From: a virus
Direction: 5' to 3' (one strand)
Virus record (IMG/VR): IMGVR_UViG_3300036985_003683
Span: 23,019-87,018 of that record
Length of the DNA: 64,000 nt
Part shown: in pieces, positions 8,492 to 16,448 of the stretch
Position numbering within the stretch: the first letter of the stretch is position 1
Layout of the letters: every line of letters begins with the position of its first letter
Made by a program: the position numbers and the translations under genes
Notes under the pieces: model-generated
Told to the model about the DNA's origin: nothing
What the model saw: only the letters and a program-made list of their open reading frames with translations
Databases searched by the model: none

Positions 8492-9024
8492 GGTACCTCC
8501 TTATGAATGGGACGTTGGTGGGAAGCCTTGATAATATCGGTAGTGGACCATGTCCCCAGAAGATTCAGACGCACTATCTGAACTCCGTGTATCTGGTCTT
8601 CCTTGGAACACTTAAACGCTGGACGTTCTTCGCTATGTCCGTGTACCACTACCTGGGGCTGCAGTAGGTGTACCAGATGCTCGGGATGAGGCTCGTCAAA
8701 CTGTAGAATGTAGTCCACTTCAGAAACGTTAGCCACCATCAACTTACGTGCGTAGGTGTCCCAAATTGGTTCACGCTTCTTGTATGAGCGGATGGATACG
8801 TCTGAATTCACAGCCACGACGAGGAGGGCTCCCTCTGTATGAGCTGCCCTTCCTGCACGTGTTAGAAAGGACAGATGGCCTGGATGAAAGAGGTCAAAGC
8901 ACCCAGAAGTGAACCAGATGCTACCACCAGTACCCCTGTGTGGATTATCTCGACGCAATTTCAAAATGCGCGAGAACTCTTCCACTCCGATGAATTTGGT
9001 CTCCTGGGACACAAACTCCATCAT
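8488..9024 (-). CDS. Cytidylyltransferase-fold nucleotidyltransferase, RfaE domain II-like
   Basis: A 178-residue nucleotidyltransferase. It has the fold's signature TSGCFDLFHPGHLSFL (HxGH at about 47-50) and the later TTDIIK motif (WSTTDIIKA) equivalent to the family's STTxII segment. Closest by eye to HldE/RfaE domain II, which adenylylates heptose 1-phosphate; glycerol-3-phosphate cytidylyltransferase is an alternative. The phage also encodes an RfaE domain I-like kinase 42 kb away, so the two may act together to make an NDP-heptose or related sugar. ATG 9024 has GGGAG seven bases upstream. It overlaps the cupin gene by four bases. Confidence 0.8.
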   Translation of the reverse strand: MMEFVSQETKFIGVEEFSRILKLRRDNPHRGTGGSIWFTSGCFDLFHPGHLSFLTRAGRAAHTEGALLVVAVNSDVSIRSYKKREPIWDTYARKLMVANVSEVDYILQFDEPHPEHLVHLLQPQVVVHGHSEERPAFKCSKEDQIHGVQIVRLNLLGTWSTTDIIKASHQRPIHKEVP

Positions 9025-9365
9025 AGCTGATCTCCCACTTCCACTCGAATAGAGTCTGCCTCGAAGTGTTGAGTGCTCACTTCGAGAATGACATTGACTT
9101 CCTCAACTCCCGTAAACCTGTGCTTCTGGTATGGGAAAATATCCACGGTCATACCAGGGGTCATGAACCGTACCTCTCCCTCGAGCTCCATCTTGATCTG
9201 CCCCTTTAGGACGTGAAAGGTCTCGGTCTTCTGTTCATGGTAGTGGAGACTACACCTCTTGCTAGGAAGCACTGTGAGTAGTTTACCACAATACAGAGCG
9301 GAATTGGAGACCCACTCTTCGCGTCCCCATCCCTTAGGCACTACCTTTATGAATGAGCGAATCAT
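9021..9365 (-). CDS. Small cupin protein, mannose-6-phosphate isomerase II-like
   Basis: A 114-residue single cupin domain. It has the metal-binding pattern HYHEQKTETFHVLKG (two His, a Glu-rich spacer, then His) and the second cupin motif near FPYQKHRF. Similar small cupins are related to the C-terminal domain of type II phosphomannose isomerase/GDP-mannose pyrophosphorylase and to sugar isomerases. It is cotranscribed by 4-base overlaps with the polymerase gene upstream and the nucleotidyltransferase downstream, which favours a sugar-phosphate step. Substrate unknown. Confidence 0.65.
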   Translation of the reverse strand: MIRSFIKVVPKGWGREEWVSNSALYCGKLLTVLPSKRCSLHYHEQKTETFHVLKGQIKMELEGEVRFMTPGMTVDIFPYQKHRFTGVEEVNVILEVSTQHFEADSIRVEVGDQL

Positions 9366-12001
9366 CTCTCAGCTTTCTTCTTGGCGATATACTCGTACAC
9401 TGTGGCAGTCATAGTCTTGTCGACTTCTTCCCAACGCTTCCCGACTTTCAGATCTACTGGGAAGGAGACGTTACCCAATTGTGGATAAGCACGTTCCATA
9501 CAGCTATGCATGATCCACGCGGCTTCGAGAACTTCAGTCGCGGGAGTCTCAACGTACAGGGCGTCATGGTGTGTAATGACTAGTCCAGAGAGCATCTTCT
9601 GAGACTTGTACCGCTGGTGCACCTCTGCAGTGGCAGCGGATAGAAGGTCAGAACCGGAACTCTGAACGCCAAAGTTCACAGCCTGTCTCTCCATTTCTTC
9701 GCGTTGGAACTTACACTGCCATACGAAGCTATCATTCCCACCCGAGTAGCGCTTCATGCGTGAAGGGTCGAAGAACTGGTATCCGTACAAGCGTCTCTTC
9801 CGTCCGAAGTTGTTGCTGACTTCACCCTTCTCGCGTAAGTCTCCATGTTTAGCATCGAAGTAGCGCTTCAGTCCCTTAAAGCGTGCGAAGTACTTGTTGA
9901 TGAACTCCTGTGCCTGAGCCTGGGAGACCTGAATTTCTTCAGCGAGACCGTATGCACTGATACCGTACACGATACCGAAGTTGATCGCCTTAGCTGCCCT
10001 TCTCTGTTGATCCGAAACCTCGTCGTATCCCACTCCGAAGGCTTCACCAGCTACCAGCCTGTGAATGTCACGTCCCGTTCTGAACGCTTCAAGCATGACC
10101 TCTTCTTGACAGACTGAGGCCACCACGCGAAGTTCCAACTGGCTATAGTCCGCTTGAAGTAGCCACCAACCCTCTGGTACTGTGAAGAGGAGTCGCAGCT
10201 GTGCGTACTCGGGGTCCTTGTCAGGATCGGGAATGTTGTGAATCGCAGGTTCTGATGTGGACAACCTACCCGTAACAACAGTATGCTGCTTGTAGGATGG
10301 ATACACTCTCCCAGTACGTTCTACCCAGAACTTGATCATGCCACCCTCGCCATCTTTTCCAGCGAGGTACGTACTGATCTTCTTCTGGCTCTTTCGTATC
10401 TCCATCATAGCCCCCACCACTGGATGTGAGGTAGCTTTCCACAGAGCAGCGAGGACCTCCACGTCGGTCGAAGGTGCTCCAGATGCTGTACGCTTGTTCA
10501 CAGGTAGGCCCAAACCTGGGACGTAAGCCTTTCCATCGATCCCCTTGCCGTCCCATCCTGGAGTGGAAGGTGGCGTAGGCGGATTGAAGAACGCTTGAAC
10601 GAGTTGTGCTGGAGACTGTAGGTTGATCTCCCGTCCGACTAACCTCCATACCTCCTGAGTGTGGGTAGCCTCTCGAACGCGTTCAGTGGCTTGCAACTCC
10701 TCCAAGAGGGTAGCGTCCAACACTATACCCCGGTACTCCATATCCACCAGCGCCCTATTCAAGGGCATAACGATCTGTTCGAAGAACTGTCGTAGTGGGA
10801 TAGGTTCCCAGACTCCCTCGTGGAAGTGATCAGTATACTCGTAATCGAGCTGTGCTGATAGCGCGTCCCCTACGCGAATCAGTGCGTCGGCATCGGCTCC
10901 AGAATACGTCCACAACATCTCCTCTGGAAAGTCAGCGTACGTGGTGAGTTTGTTGTTTGCCTTCCACTCTTTCAGTGCGTGAGAGTAGAGAGGCATATTC
11001 GTGTACACGCCCAGTAGGAAGTCCAACCCATGGGGAGTATTTTCCTGGAGGGTGTGATGGCAGAGCATCGTGTCGAAGGTGAACGAGTCCAGATTGAACT
11101 CCCAACCGTTGGACCTGATGAAGTTGATGTCGAAGATGCCGTTCTGTGCCCACTTGGGTGTAACACTGTTCCAGAACTCTTGCAGGATGGCCTTGACCTG
11201 AACGAACTCTTCCTCGGTCCAAATTCTACGCGCTTTATGTCCCAAGAAGGGAACAACAAAGCCCGTACCTGGATACGCACTGAACGAAGCGCACAAGATG
11301 TTCCAATCTGGAACCAAATTGAAGTCCCAGAAGTTGTACGAGGTAGTTTCCAAGTCGAAACCCACTCGAGGTTGAGTGAGTAGGTAATCTACCATGGACC
11401 TCAGATCTGCCAGGTTAGTTATCACCCGGTAGTCGCCCAACTTCTCTTCTGACCAACCCTCGCGAATCATCCTTCCCAACTTGCGGAAGTCCTCTAGGAT
11501 GATGGGATAGTCCTCCCAACGTCGGAACACTGTAGAGGGAGAACTCATACAGTAGACTGTGACTGGTTGGGGAAGAACGTGACCGTCAATTTCAGTGATG
11601 GGGAAGAATCTTCCCCGCATGTCTGTGATGCCAGTGGTACTCATGACCCCCTGAAGAGCGTCAGCACCCATAACAACTATGATCTTGGGTCGGACCAGAA
11701 CGACTTCGTCAATCAGATGAGGCCTACACGCCTTGTGGTGTTTTACTCCGATCGTCTTATTGGGTAATGGTCGACATCGAATGGAGCTGGTAACACGAAC
11801 CTGAGCACGTGTCAACCCAGCTTCGGCCAATAGGTCATTGAAGAGAAAACCAGCTTCACCCGCTAAGGGGAATCCATGATTCTCCTCGGCAGCTCCAGGT
11901 GGTGGACCCACAAAGAGAATATCACATGGAGCAGGTCCAACGCCCTCCATGCAATTCAACAACATAGACGAAGTGTGAAATTCACACGCGGTACACGTCA
12001 T
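9362..12001 (-). CDS. Uracil-DNA glycosylase-like domain fused to DNA polymerase I
   Basis: Replicative family A polymerase of 879 residues with an N-terminal UDG domain. Residues 1-180 resemble family 4/5 UDG: four cysteines (C3, C6, C76, C92) suit an Fe-S cluster, and FVGPPPGAAEE aligns with the GEAPG motif, though the usual Glu is replaced. Exonuclease motifs follow: DLE at 216-218, NGIFD at 287-291 and YSGADAD. Polymerase motifs are LQADYSQLELR (A), RRAAKAINFGIVYG (B, Phe at the ddNTP-discriminating position) and HHDALYVE (C; the usual HDE is HDA). Such fusions are known in some phages. The UDG part may now serve binding instead of catalysis. Confidence 0.9.
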   Translation of the reverse strand: MTCTACEFHTSSMLLNCMEGVGPAPCDILFVGPPPGAAEENHGFPLAGEAGFLFNDLLAEAGLTRAQVRVTSSIRCRPLPNKTIGVKHHKACRPHLIDEVVLVRPKIIVVMGADALQGVMSTTGITDMRGRFFPITEIDGHVLPQPVTVYCMSSPSTVFRRWEDYPIILEDFRKLGRMIREGWSEEKLGDYRVITNLADLRSMVDYLLTQPRVGFDLETTSYNFWDFNLVPDWNILCASFSAYPGTGFVVPFLGHKARRIWTEEEFVQVKAILQEFWNSVTPKWAQNGIFDINFIRSNGWEFNLDSFTFDTMLCHHTLQENTPHGLDFLLGVYTNMPLYSHALKEWKANNKLTTYADFPEEMLWTYSGADADALIRVGDALSAQLDYEYTDHFHEGVWEPIPLRQFFEQIVMPLNRALVDMEYRGIVLDATLLEELQATERVREATHTQEVWRLVGREINLQSPAQLVQAFFNPPTPPSTPGWDGKGIDGKAYVPGLGLPVNKRTASGAPSTDVEVLAALWKATSHPVVGAMMEIRKSQKKISTYLAGKDGEGGMIKFWVERTGRVYPSYKQHTVVTGRLSTSEPAIHNIPDPDKDPEYAQLRLLFTVPEGWWLLQADYSQLELRVVASVCQEEVMLEAFRTGRDIHRLVAGEAFGVGYDEVSDQQRRAAKAINFGIVYGISAYGLAEEIQVSQAQAQEFINKYFARFKGLKRYFDAKHGDLREKGEVSNNFGRKRRLYGYQFFDPSRMKRYSGGNDSFVWQCKFQREEMERQAVNFGVQSSGSDLLSAATAEVHQRYKSQKMLSGLVITHHDALYVETPATEVLEAAWIMHSCMERAYPQLGNVSFPVDLKVGKRWEEVDKTMTATVYEYIAKKKAER

Positions 12002-12003
12002 AC

Positions 12004-12327
12004 CTAGACTCCCAAAATGACCTTCATTACACGTTGCAAGTCAGTGGACAACTCTACGTTAACGTTGTCATCACTAAACTTCTTGCCCGTGTATATTGTA
12101 CCGATTACAGCACCGCGATCTTTTGAGTACTTGACGTCACGAACGCTCCCACAACTCACACCGTACATGTCGAGTAGGGGAATTGATGATGGTGTACGTA
12201 ATGCCACCATGCCTAGTGCATCTTCCCCTAGGCCGTGTGTATTGAGTGGGATCAACACAGTAAGTGTAGCCACTTCTGCATCTTCTCCTGTATGCCAAAC
12301 TGTCACCGGATCCCATTCACTAGCCAT
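12004..12327 (-). CDS. Hypothetical protein, 107 residues
   Basis: I do not recognise this gene. It looks beta-rich and soluble, with no Cys pairs or membrane segment; there is one Cys (VSCGS). Its stop is two bases before the polymerase start, and its own start overlaps the end of the aminotransferase-like gene by eight bases, so it is translated as part of that operon. Position directly before the polymerase hints at a replication or nucleotide role, but nothing in the sequence shows it. Confidence 0.55.
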   Translation of the reverse strand: MASEWDPVTVWHTGEDAEVATLTVLIPLNTHGLGEDALGMVALRTPSSIPLLDMYGVSCGSVRDVKYSKDRGAVIGTIYTGKKFSDDNVNVELSTDLQRVMKVILGV

Positions 12328-13408
12328 CTAGTACCTCCAACATCTTAGTAAGGGTGTGCCCAAAGTCTACAAGGGACATGATCAAGTGTGGAGTGAGTAT
12401 GATCCAAGGACCAAAGTGATTCACAAGGATGCCCGCCTTGCGCAACTCCAGAGCTGCCCTGGTGGCATCTCCTACGTGGATGTGTATCATACTTCCAGTG
12501 ACGCGTACATTCCAATCCTTGAATGTCTCAATGACCAACATTCCCATATTGTAGGAGCGTTGAGCTAGGCACAACTCACTACCGTGCCCCTGCTTGATGG
12601 TTTCAATCACATTGAGACCTACCTGAGCTGCCCTTGGACTGATCGAAGGCCACCCGCGCGGTGGTTTGTAGCAGTCTTCATACCCTGACGCATGGCCTAG
12701 GGCACATAGTGGGAGGCCCTGGCCTAGTGACTCTGACGCTATCACGATATCCGCGTGGTGGTGGGCCCCTGAAATGAAGCCTGTGATCCCGCATCGTGCA
12801 AATGACGTGGCACTCTCATCTACGATGACAAATGCCCCGATCTGTTCCGACAGGGACTTGATACGTTCCATCACTTCGTAACCAAGGGCAAGTCCCGTGC
12901 GTCTCTGCACCGGCTCATAGATGATCGCATCGTACTCTCTGAGTAAGATGTCGGGTACTATATCCCCAGTTAATATATCCGGAGATAGGGGGCAGGTTTG
13001 GAATGGTGCTCTGAAATGGGCGTTTGGTTCTGAGAACTGCTCAGTAGTAATACTCCCCCCATGCTCCCCATCGTCCACATAGATCACGCGACGCGCTAGT
13101 GCTCCCACAAGTTGTTCGCGGAAAGCAAAAACGCACCGAAGAGCCATTTCGACTGCTTCGGTGCGTGAATGTGTGAAACGCCAAGTGTTCATCTGTGGAT
13201 ACAGATCACACATGGCTCCTTGTAAACGTTCGACATGCCTGTGTCCAAGTGGACCACAGTGAATGGGAGCTTCAGATACGAGAGCTCCAGGCCAGTTATG
13301 ACCTAGAGAAATCTCACCAGCGTTACCACCAGCCAGGTCGATGATAACAGTACCATCTTCCAGTCTATAACTCCAACCCCGGGCGGAGAAGGTATTTTGA
13401 GTAAGCAC
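12320..13408 (-). CDS. Class III aminotransferase-like protein lacking the PLP lysine
   Basis: A 362-residue fold-type I aminotransferase relative, closest by eye to glutamate-1-semialdehyde aminomutase and class III transaminases. Preserved features include FTHSRTEAVEMAL (cofactor phosphate region), IIYEPVQ, the Asp of VIVDES (D197), and ADIVIASESLGQGLPL. In the last motif the family reads S/T-K-x-L-G-G-G; here the lysine position is Glu (E226). Without that lysine the protein could not form the usual PLP Schiff base, so it is either a pseudoenzyme or uses another chemistry. GTG 13408 has AAGGAAG upstream and follows the DpdA-like gene by three bases. Confidence 0.75.
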   Translation of the reverse strand: MLTQNTFSARGWSYRLEDGTVIIDLAGGNAGEISLGHNWPGALVSEAPIHCGPLGHRHVERLQGAMCDLYPQMNTWRFTHSRTEAVEMALRCVFAFREQLVGALARRVIYVDDGEHGGSITTEQFSEPNAHFRAPFQTCPLSPDILTGDIVPDILLREYDAIIYEPVQRRTGLALGYEVMERIKSLSEQIGAFVIVDESATSFARCGITGFISGAHHHADIVIASESLGQGLPLCALGHASGYEDCYKPPRGWPSISPRAAQVGLNVIETIKQGHGSELCLAQRSYNMGMLVIETFKDWNVRVTGSMIHIHVGDATRAALELRKAGILVNHFGPWIILTPHLIMSLVDFGHTLTKMLEVLDG

Positions 13409-13411
13409 AGA

Positions 13412-14350
13412 TTACGCTTCCTTGAGAGATGACAGTCTGTCCAATGACTCCCATGACATGGAGTTCTCAACACCTCTGCACAGTTCCAAGAACCTACATA
13501 CGTTGTTAGCGATCAGGGCGCGTTCTGCCCTCACCAGTTCGCCTCCAAAGTTCATCTTGAAGTGAGGCTTGACAGAGCCCATATGCAGAGGCCTTCCCTC
13601 GACTCCCAATTGCACTGCGAAGGAGGTGTCGATGCTTCTGATCAGGGGATGGATTCTGTAGTGAGGGATGGCCTTGGGCGATCGCAGTCCCAGCAGGTGG
13701 ATAGGCTTCTTCAATGGCCCGCGGTGTATGAACTCGAAACGTGCGTCCCCTGTCAGACTGAGATCTGCTGAAACTCCCAATCCACCCGAGAGTAGATTGA
13801 TCAGAGCCAAACGGGCTGTCTCGGATTCATCACCAATTCCAAAGTCGGTCAACACGCCGCGCATGTCGTGTGGAATCTCACAATAGGAGACTCCGATGAC
13901 ATCCACTCGTGGATTCTCTTCCATCCACTGAAAGCAGTACAACCATTCGCGAAGGGACTTGCCCTGCACCACTCCTTGTATCGCAAATGGAAAGTCGTCA
14001 GACATTTCCAAGAAGGTTTCCATCCCGTGAATGGTGCGTTCCATGTCGTTCAGAAAGTCTGTTGGAATGACTTCGTCGGCGTCCAACGTGGTAGCGATGT
14101 CGAGCAACTTACGATTGGTAGGCGGATTCTGTGGGTCCTCGAAAATGCCCGAGTCCACTACGCGGTACCGGTGAGGAGGTCGCTCAGCTACGAACATTTC
14201 GCGATACTTAACATCGCGAATGGCAGTGAGTCCAATGAGGAAATCGAAATCAGTGAACTCGTTCACTACGCTGTGTACACACAGTGGGTACTCAGCAGCT
14301 ACCTTGAGTGTGCGCGAATCGCAAGGCATCACTCGGACTTTAGACGTCAT
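13412..14350 (-). CDS. dpdA: DpdA-like DNA 7-deazaguanine transglycosylase (TGT superfamily)
   Basis: DpdA exchanges guanine in DNA for preQ0 or a relative, using the tRNA-guanine transglycosylase fold. The 312-residue protein has the VVDSGIFEDP motif (Asp about 66, a TGT active-site position), ADEVIPTDFLND (second Asp region), the FAIQGVVQGKS segment matching the TGT glycine-rich strand, and IHLLGLRSPK. It is shorter than tRNA TGT and lacks the clear CxCxxC zinc site. The ATG at 14350 has GGGAG about eight bases upstream and overlaps the upstream gene by 11 bases. Cotranscription with folE and queD supports a DNA role. Confidence is good for superfamily and DpdA context. Confidence 0.83.
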   Translation of the reverse strand: MTSKVRVMPCDSRTLKVAAEYPLCVHSVVNEFTDFDFLIGLTAIRDVKYREMFVAERPPHRYRVVDSGIFEDPQNPPTNRKLLDIATTLDADEVIPTDFLNDMERTIHGMETFLEMSDDFPFAIQGVVQGKSLREWLYCFQWMEENPRVDVIGVSYCEIPHDMRGVLTDFGIGDESETARLALINLLSGGLGVSADLSLTGDARFEFIHRGPLKKPIHLLGLRSPKAIPHYRIHPLIRSIDTSFAVQLGVEGRPLHMGSVKPHFKMNFGGELVRAERALIANNVCRFLELCRGVENSMSWESLDRLSSLKEA

Positions 14351-14654
14351 TATCAGTTCTCTCCCTGTTCCAAATTTCTTGACCCAATAGGCCATACCCA
14401 GCCAAATCTGAATACGGATTCTCTTCGTCCACTCTACGGTTGGGGCTAGCGATCCTCACCATCTTGTCAAACATGCGAGCCAAGAGTAACGCGTGATTGT
14501 AATCGGCACCTGACATACCCTGGGGGTACAGCAAGCGTAGGAACTCCCCAGTAAGAGCAAAGGCTTCTCCATACTGGACGTTCTTGACATCTACCAATTG
14601 GCCAATTTCAACTGCAAGCTTTTCGAATGGACCTGGATCGCGCTCGTTGGTCAT
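14340..14654 (-). CDS. Possible nucleotide-modification-associated (DUF1599/MazG-like) protein
   Basis: A 104-residue helical protein. Two patterns, KNVQYGEAF near residue 28 and DLAGYGLLGQ near residue 88, with a basic DKMVRI helix between, resemble phage DUF1599/nucleotide modification associated domain 1 proteins and related MazG-type folds, which often accompany DNA-modification genes. It is flanked by folE and dpdA, overlapping the latter by 11 bases. If MazG-like, it could hydrolyse an unmodified nucleotide. ATG 14654 has GGGG upstream; TTG 14666 is the alternative. Confidence 0.45.
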   Translation of the reverse strand: MTNERDPGPFEKLAVEIGQLVDVKNVQYGEAFALTGEFLRLLYPQGMSGADYNHALLLARMFDKMVRIASPNRRVDEENPYSDLAGYGLLGQEIWNRERTDNDV

Positions 14655-14685
14655 ACCACACCCCAATAAGTTGGACGCTACCTAA

Positions 14686-14691
14686 ATTCTA
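14686..14691 (-). promoter_or_regulatory. GGTAGAAT box on the folE stop codon
   Basis: Minus-strand TAGAAT preceded by CGG; its TAG is the folE stop codon. It sits 32 bases before the start of the DUF1599-like gene. A variant of the GGTATAAT box seen elsewhere in this window. Confidence 0.35.
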
Positions 14692-15285
14692 CCGTGAAGT
14701 CAACTCAACAATCTTGAAGAATTCATCCTTCAAGGTGGTCTCAGACAGCATCTTACCCCGCATAGCGGACGTGGTGGTGTTGTGCCCTGGAGACTTAACT
14801 CCCCGCATAGACATACAGAGATGTTCACCACTCATCACAACGGCGACCGCTGCTGGGTTCAGCTTCTCCACAAGCAAGTCTGCGATCTCCTCAGTGAGGC
14901 GCTCTTGAACTTGCAATTTGGCAGAGAGGTGTTGCACTGTTCGAGCTAACTTGGACAGTCCACACAACTTATCACTGGGCAGGTATCCAATGTGACACTT
15001 CCCGAAGAAGGGCACCATGTGATGGGAACACAGCGAGTAGTATGTGATCCCCGTGGTCACAACAAGTGAAGGTTCTGCCCCCTCATCAAGTGGAAATGTG
15101 GTGAAGTTGAAATCGGGCTCCTTGTACCCCCGAAGCAGTTCGTGATACATCTTGGCGACACGTTTAGGCGTATCCACAAAATGTGAATCCTCTACGGGAG
15201 CTCCGCACCTCTGCATGAACTCTCGGAACAGAGCCTCGGTATCAACGTGTGCGAGTTCAGGATTCGAGCGGGATATGGCTGGCAT
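14689..15285 (-). CDS. folE: GTP cyclohydrolase I
   Basis: Opens the GTP ring to give dihydroneopterin triphosphate, the first step of both folate and 7-deazaguanine synthesis. The 198-residue protein has the zinc and active-site motifs SLCSHHMVPF and GEHLCMSMRGV plus GYLPSDKLCGLSKLAR, all family hallmarks. Length is normal. ATG 15285 (MPAISRS) has AAAGG seven bases upstream; GTG 15306 is less likely. It overlaps the methyltransferase gene upstream by 29 bases. With QueD, QueE and QueC present, its product is most likely channelled to preQ0. Confidence 0.95.
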   Translation of the reverse strand: MPAISRSNPELAHVDTEALFREFMQRCGAPVEDSHFVDTPKRVAKMYHELLRGYKEPDFNFTTFPLDEGAEPSLVVTTGITYYSLCSHHMVPFFGKCHIGYLPSDKLCGLSKLARTVQHLSAKLQVQERLTEEIADLLVEKLNPAAVAVVMSGEHLCMSMRGVKSPGHNTTTSAMRGKMLSETTLKDEFFKIVELTSR

Positions 15286-15832
15286 GTCTGGACCTTTTGT
15301 AAACACATACTGAGACGTGGGGTTCGAATTCCCAATCGCGTTTAGAGATCAACGTGACGTTATTCGCAGTTGCCCAAGACTCAAAGGAGTTGCGGAAATT
15401 GAAATTAGGAAAGTCACTTGGACTTTCCGACTCTAGGAGGAACAAGTATGCCCAATGTGACTCCTGTAGGAGTTGTAAGTGGGCTGGGAAGTTCTCAGGG
15501 GGAATGTGCTGCATTACGTAGCACGAGAGAACAGCGGTTACGTCGAAGGGAGTGCCGTAGGGAAGAACCTCCAATGGTGTTGTACACGCTTGTGGCATGT
15601 TGATGTTGCGGTCTATGGATATGACGTGAAAGCGCGTACTCAGGGGCTGTGATACCCGTCCCACGCCACACCCCAAATCTGCTACTCGTCTTCCCTCACT
15701 AACGTACACAGAAATCAGGTCCATGATGGCACGAGGTTCGTCATACCATTTGCGGAGGGTCATCAGTCCACCTGTGGAGGCAGCGTGGGCTTCTTCCCCT
15801 TCCAAGTTGGCCCAATCAGTGACGGTCTTCAT
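15257..15832 (-). CDS. SAM-dependent methyltransferase within the 7-deazaguanine cluster
   Basis: A 191-residue class I methyltransferase. It has SAM motif I VADLGCGVGRVS (about 51-62), an acidic residue ending strand 2 (ISIDRN), and the LSCYVMQHI post-motif. Its substrate is not evident. It lies between queD and folE, with an ATGA overlap to queD and a 29-base overlap to folE, so it is translated with them. It could methylate a 7-deazaguanine side chain, or act in the sugar pathways. ATG 15832 has GGAAG seven bases upstream. Confidence 0.72.
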   Translation of the reverse strand: MKTVTDWANLEGEEAHAASTGGLMTLRKWYDEPRAIMDLISVYVSEGRRVADLGCGVGRVSQPLSTRFHVISIDRNINMPQACTTPLEVLPYGTPFDVTAVLSCYVMQHIPPENFPAHLQLLQESHWAYLFLLESESPSDFPNFNFRNSFESWATANNVTLISKRDWEFEPHVSVCVYKRSRHASHIPLES

Positions 15833-16269
15833 AGAGAGACTTCCGCGAAGCAGTTTTCTGTCTCCCACAGTGTAACCTTCACTATGGTGATATCACAATC
15901 TGCGAATACGTGTGGACACACACTCGTCAGTAGGAACTTTGCCATGTTCTCGGCAGTGGGGTTGTCTGGGAGTACAAAGTACTTCTGATTAACTGCATCG
16001 CCATGTGTCCACACAGTCACCAGAGGATCGTTCTGGAAGAGGATCATTCCATGATCCCAATTGTCATCGATCCACCGACCGAGTTTCTCCTTGATTACAC
16101 CGAAATCGATGATTCTGCCCAGGGTGTCCAATTCTGGAGCGTATGCTTCCACGAGTAGGACATAGTTGTGTCCGTGTAGGTTGTTACACTTGCTTTCGTG
16201 CAGGTGTACACGATGCCCCGAACAGAACTGGAATCGACGTGTGCAGGAGATTCTAGGACTTTTTACCAC
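15829..16269 (-). CDS. queD: 6-carboxy-5,6,7,8-tetrahydropterin synthase
   Basis: QueD converts dihydroneopterin triphosphate to 6-carboxy-tetrahydropterin. It has the zinc-binding FCSGHRVHLHESKCNNLHGHNY region, read here in parts: FCSGHRV, then KCNNLHGHNY with the catalytic Cys and HGH zinc ligands. PTAENMAKFL and VTLWETENC match the family's C-terminal motifs. I start it at GTG 16269, which has GAGG five bases upstream; the frame stays open further but without a good start. That gives 146 residues, normal for QueD. A promoter-like box lies just upstream. It leads the queD-methyltransferase-folE-dpdA group. Confidence 0.9.
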   Translation of the reverse strand: MVKSPRISCTRRFQFCSGHRVHLHESKCNNLHGHNYVLLVEAYAPELDTLGRIIDFGVIKEKLGRWIDDNWDHGMILFQNDPLVTVWTHGDAVNQKYFVLPDNPTAENMAKFLLTSVCPHVFADCDITIVKVTLWETENCFAEVSL

Positions 16270-16290
16270 TGTGTCCTCACTTTTAAGCGT

Positions 16291-16349
16291 TTTATACCAA
16301 CGTATACAGTTGGTTGAAATTCGAGCAACATTAAATACCCGCCACGAGG
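16291..16349 (-). promoter_or_regulatory. Promoter region for the queD operon
   Basis: Minus-strand TGGTATAAA (-10-like box at 16291-16296, with a TG extension) lies 22 bases before the queD GTG. Directly upstream is an imperfect palindrome CCAACTGTATACGTTGG (16297-16313), which could be an operator. Further up, about 16325-16350 resembles the upstream part of the 73-bp element (shared core GCGGGTA). It follows the terminator at 16378-16408, so this is where a new transcript should begin. Confidence 0.5.
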
Positions 16350-16377
16350 CACCAAAGATCCTCGATAATGCAGACAA

Positions 16378-16408
16378 AAGGGCGACTGACACATAGTCAG
16401 TCGCCCTT
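16378..16408 (-). terminator. Rho-independent terminator after the sigma-like gene
   Basis: Perfect stem of about 13 bp (AAGGGCGACTGAC / GTCAGTCGCCCTT) with a 5-base loop, followed on the minus strand by TTTTGT. It separates the replication/transcription operon from the queD operon. Confidence 0.9.
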
Positions 16409-16448
16409 GATTGTGATTCAGATTAGAATCGCAGTCGCCGAGTAGGGA

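Noticed and set aside
16269-16392. Longer QueD from ATG 16392
   Set aside because: It would begin in the terminator hairpin, and the promoter box lies downstream of it; GTG 16269 with GAGG fits family length.
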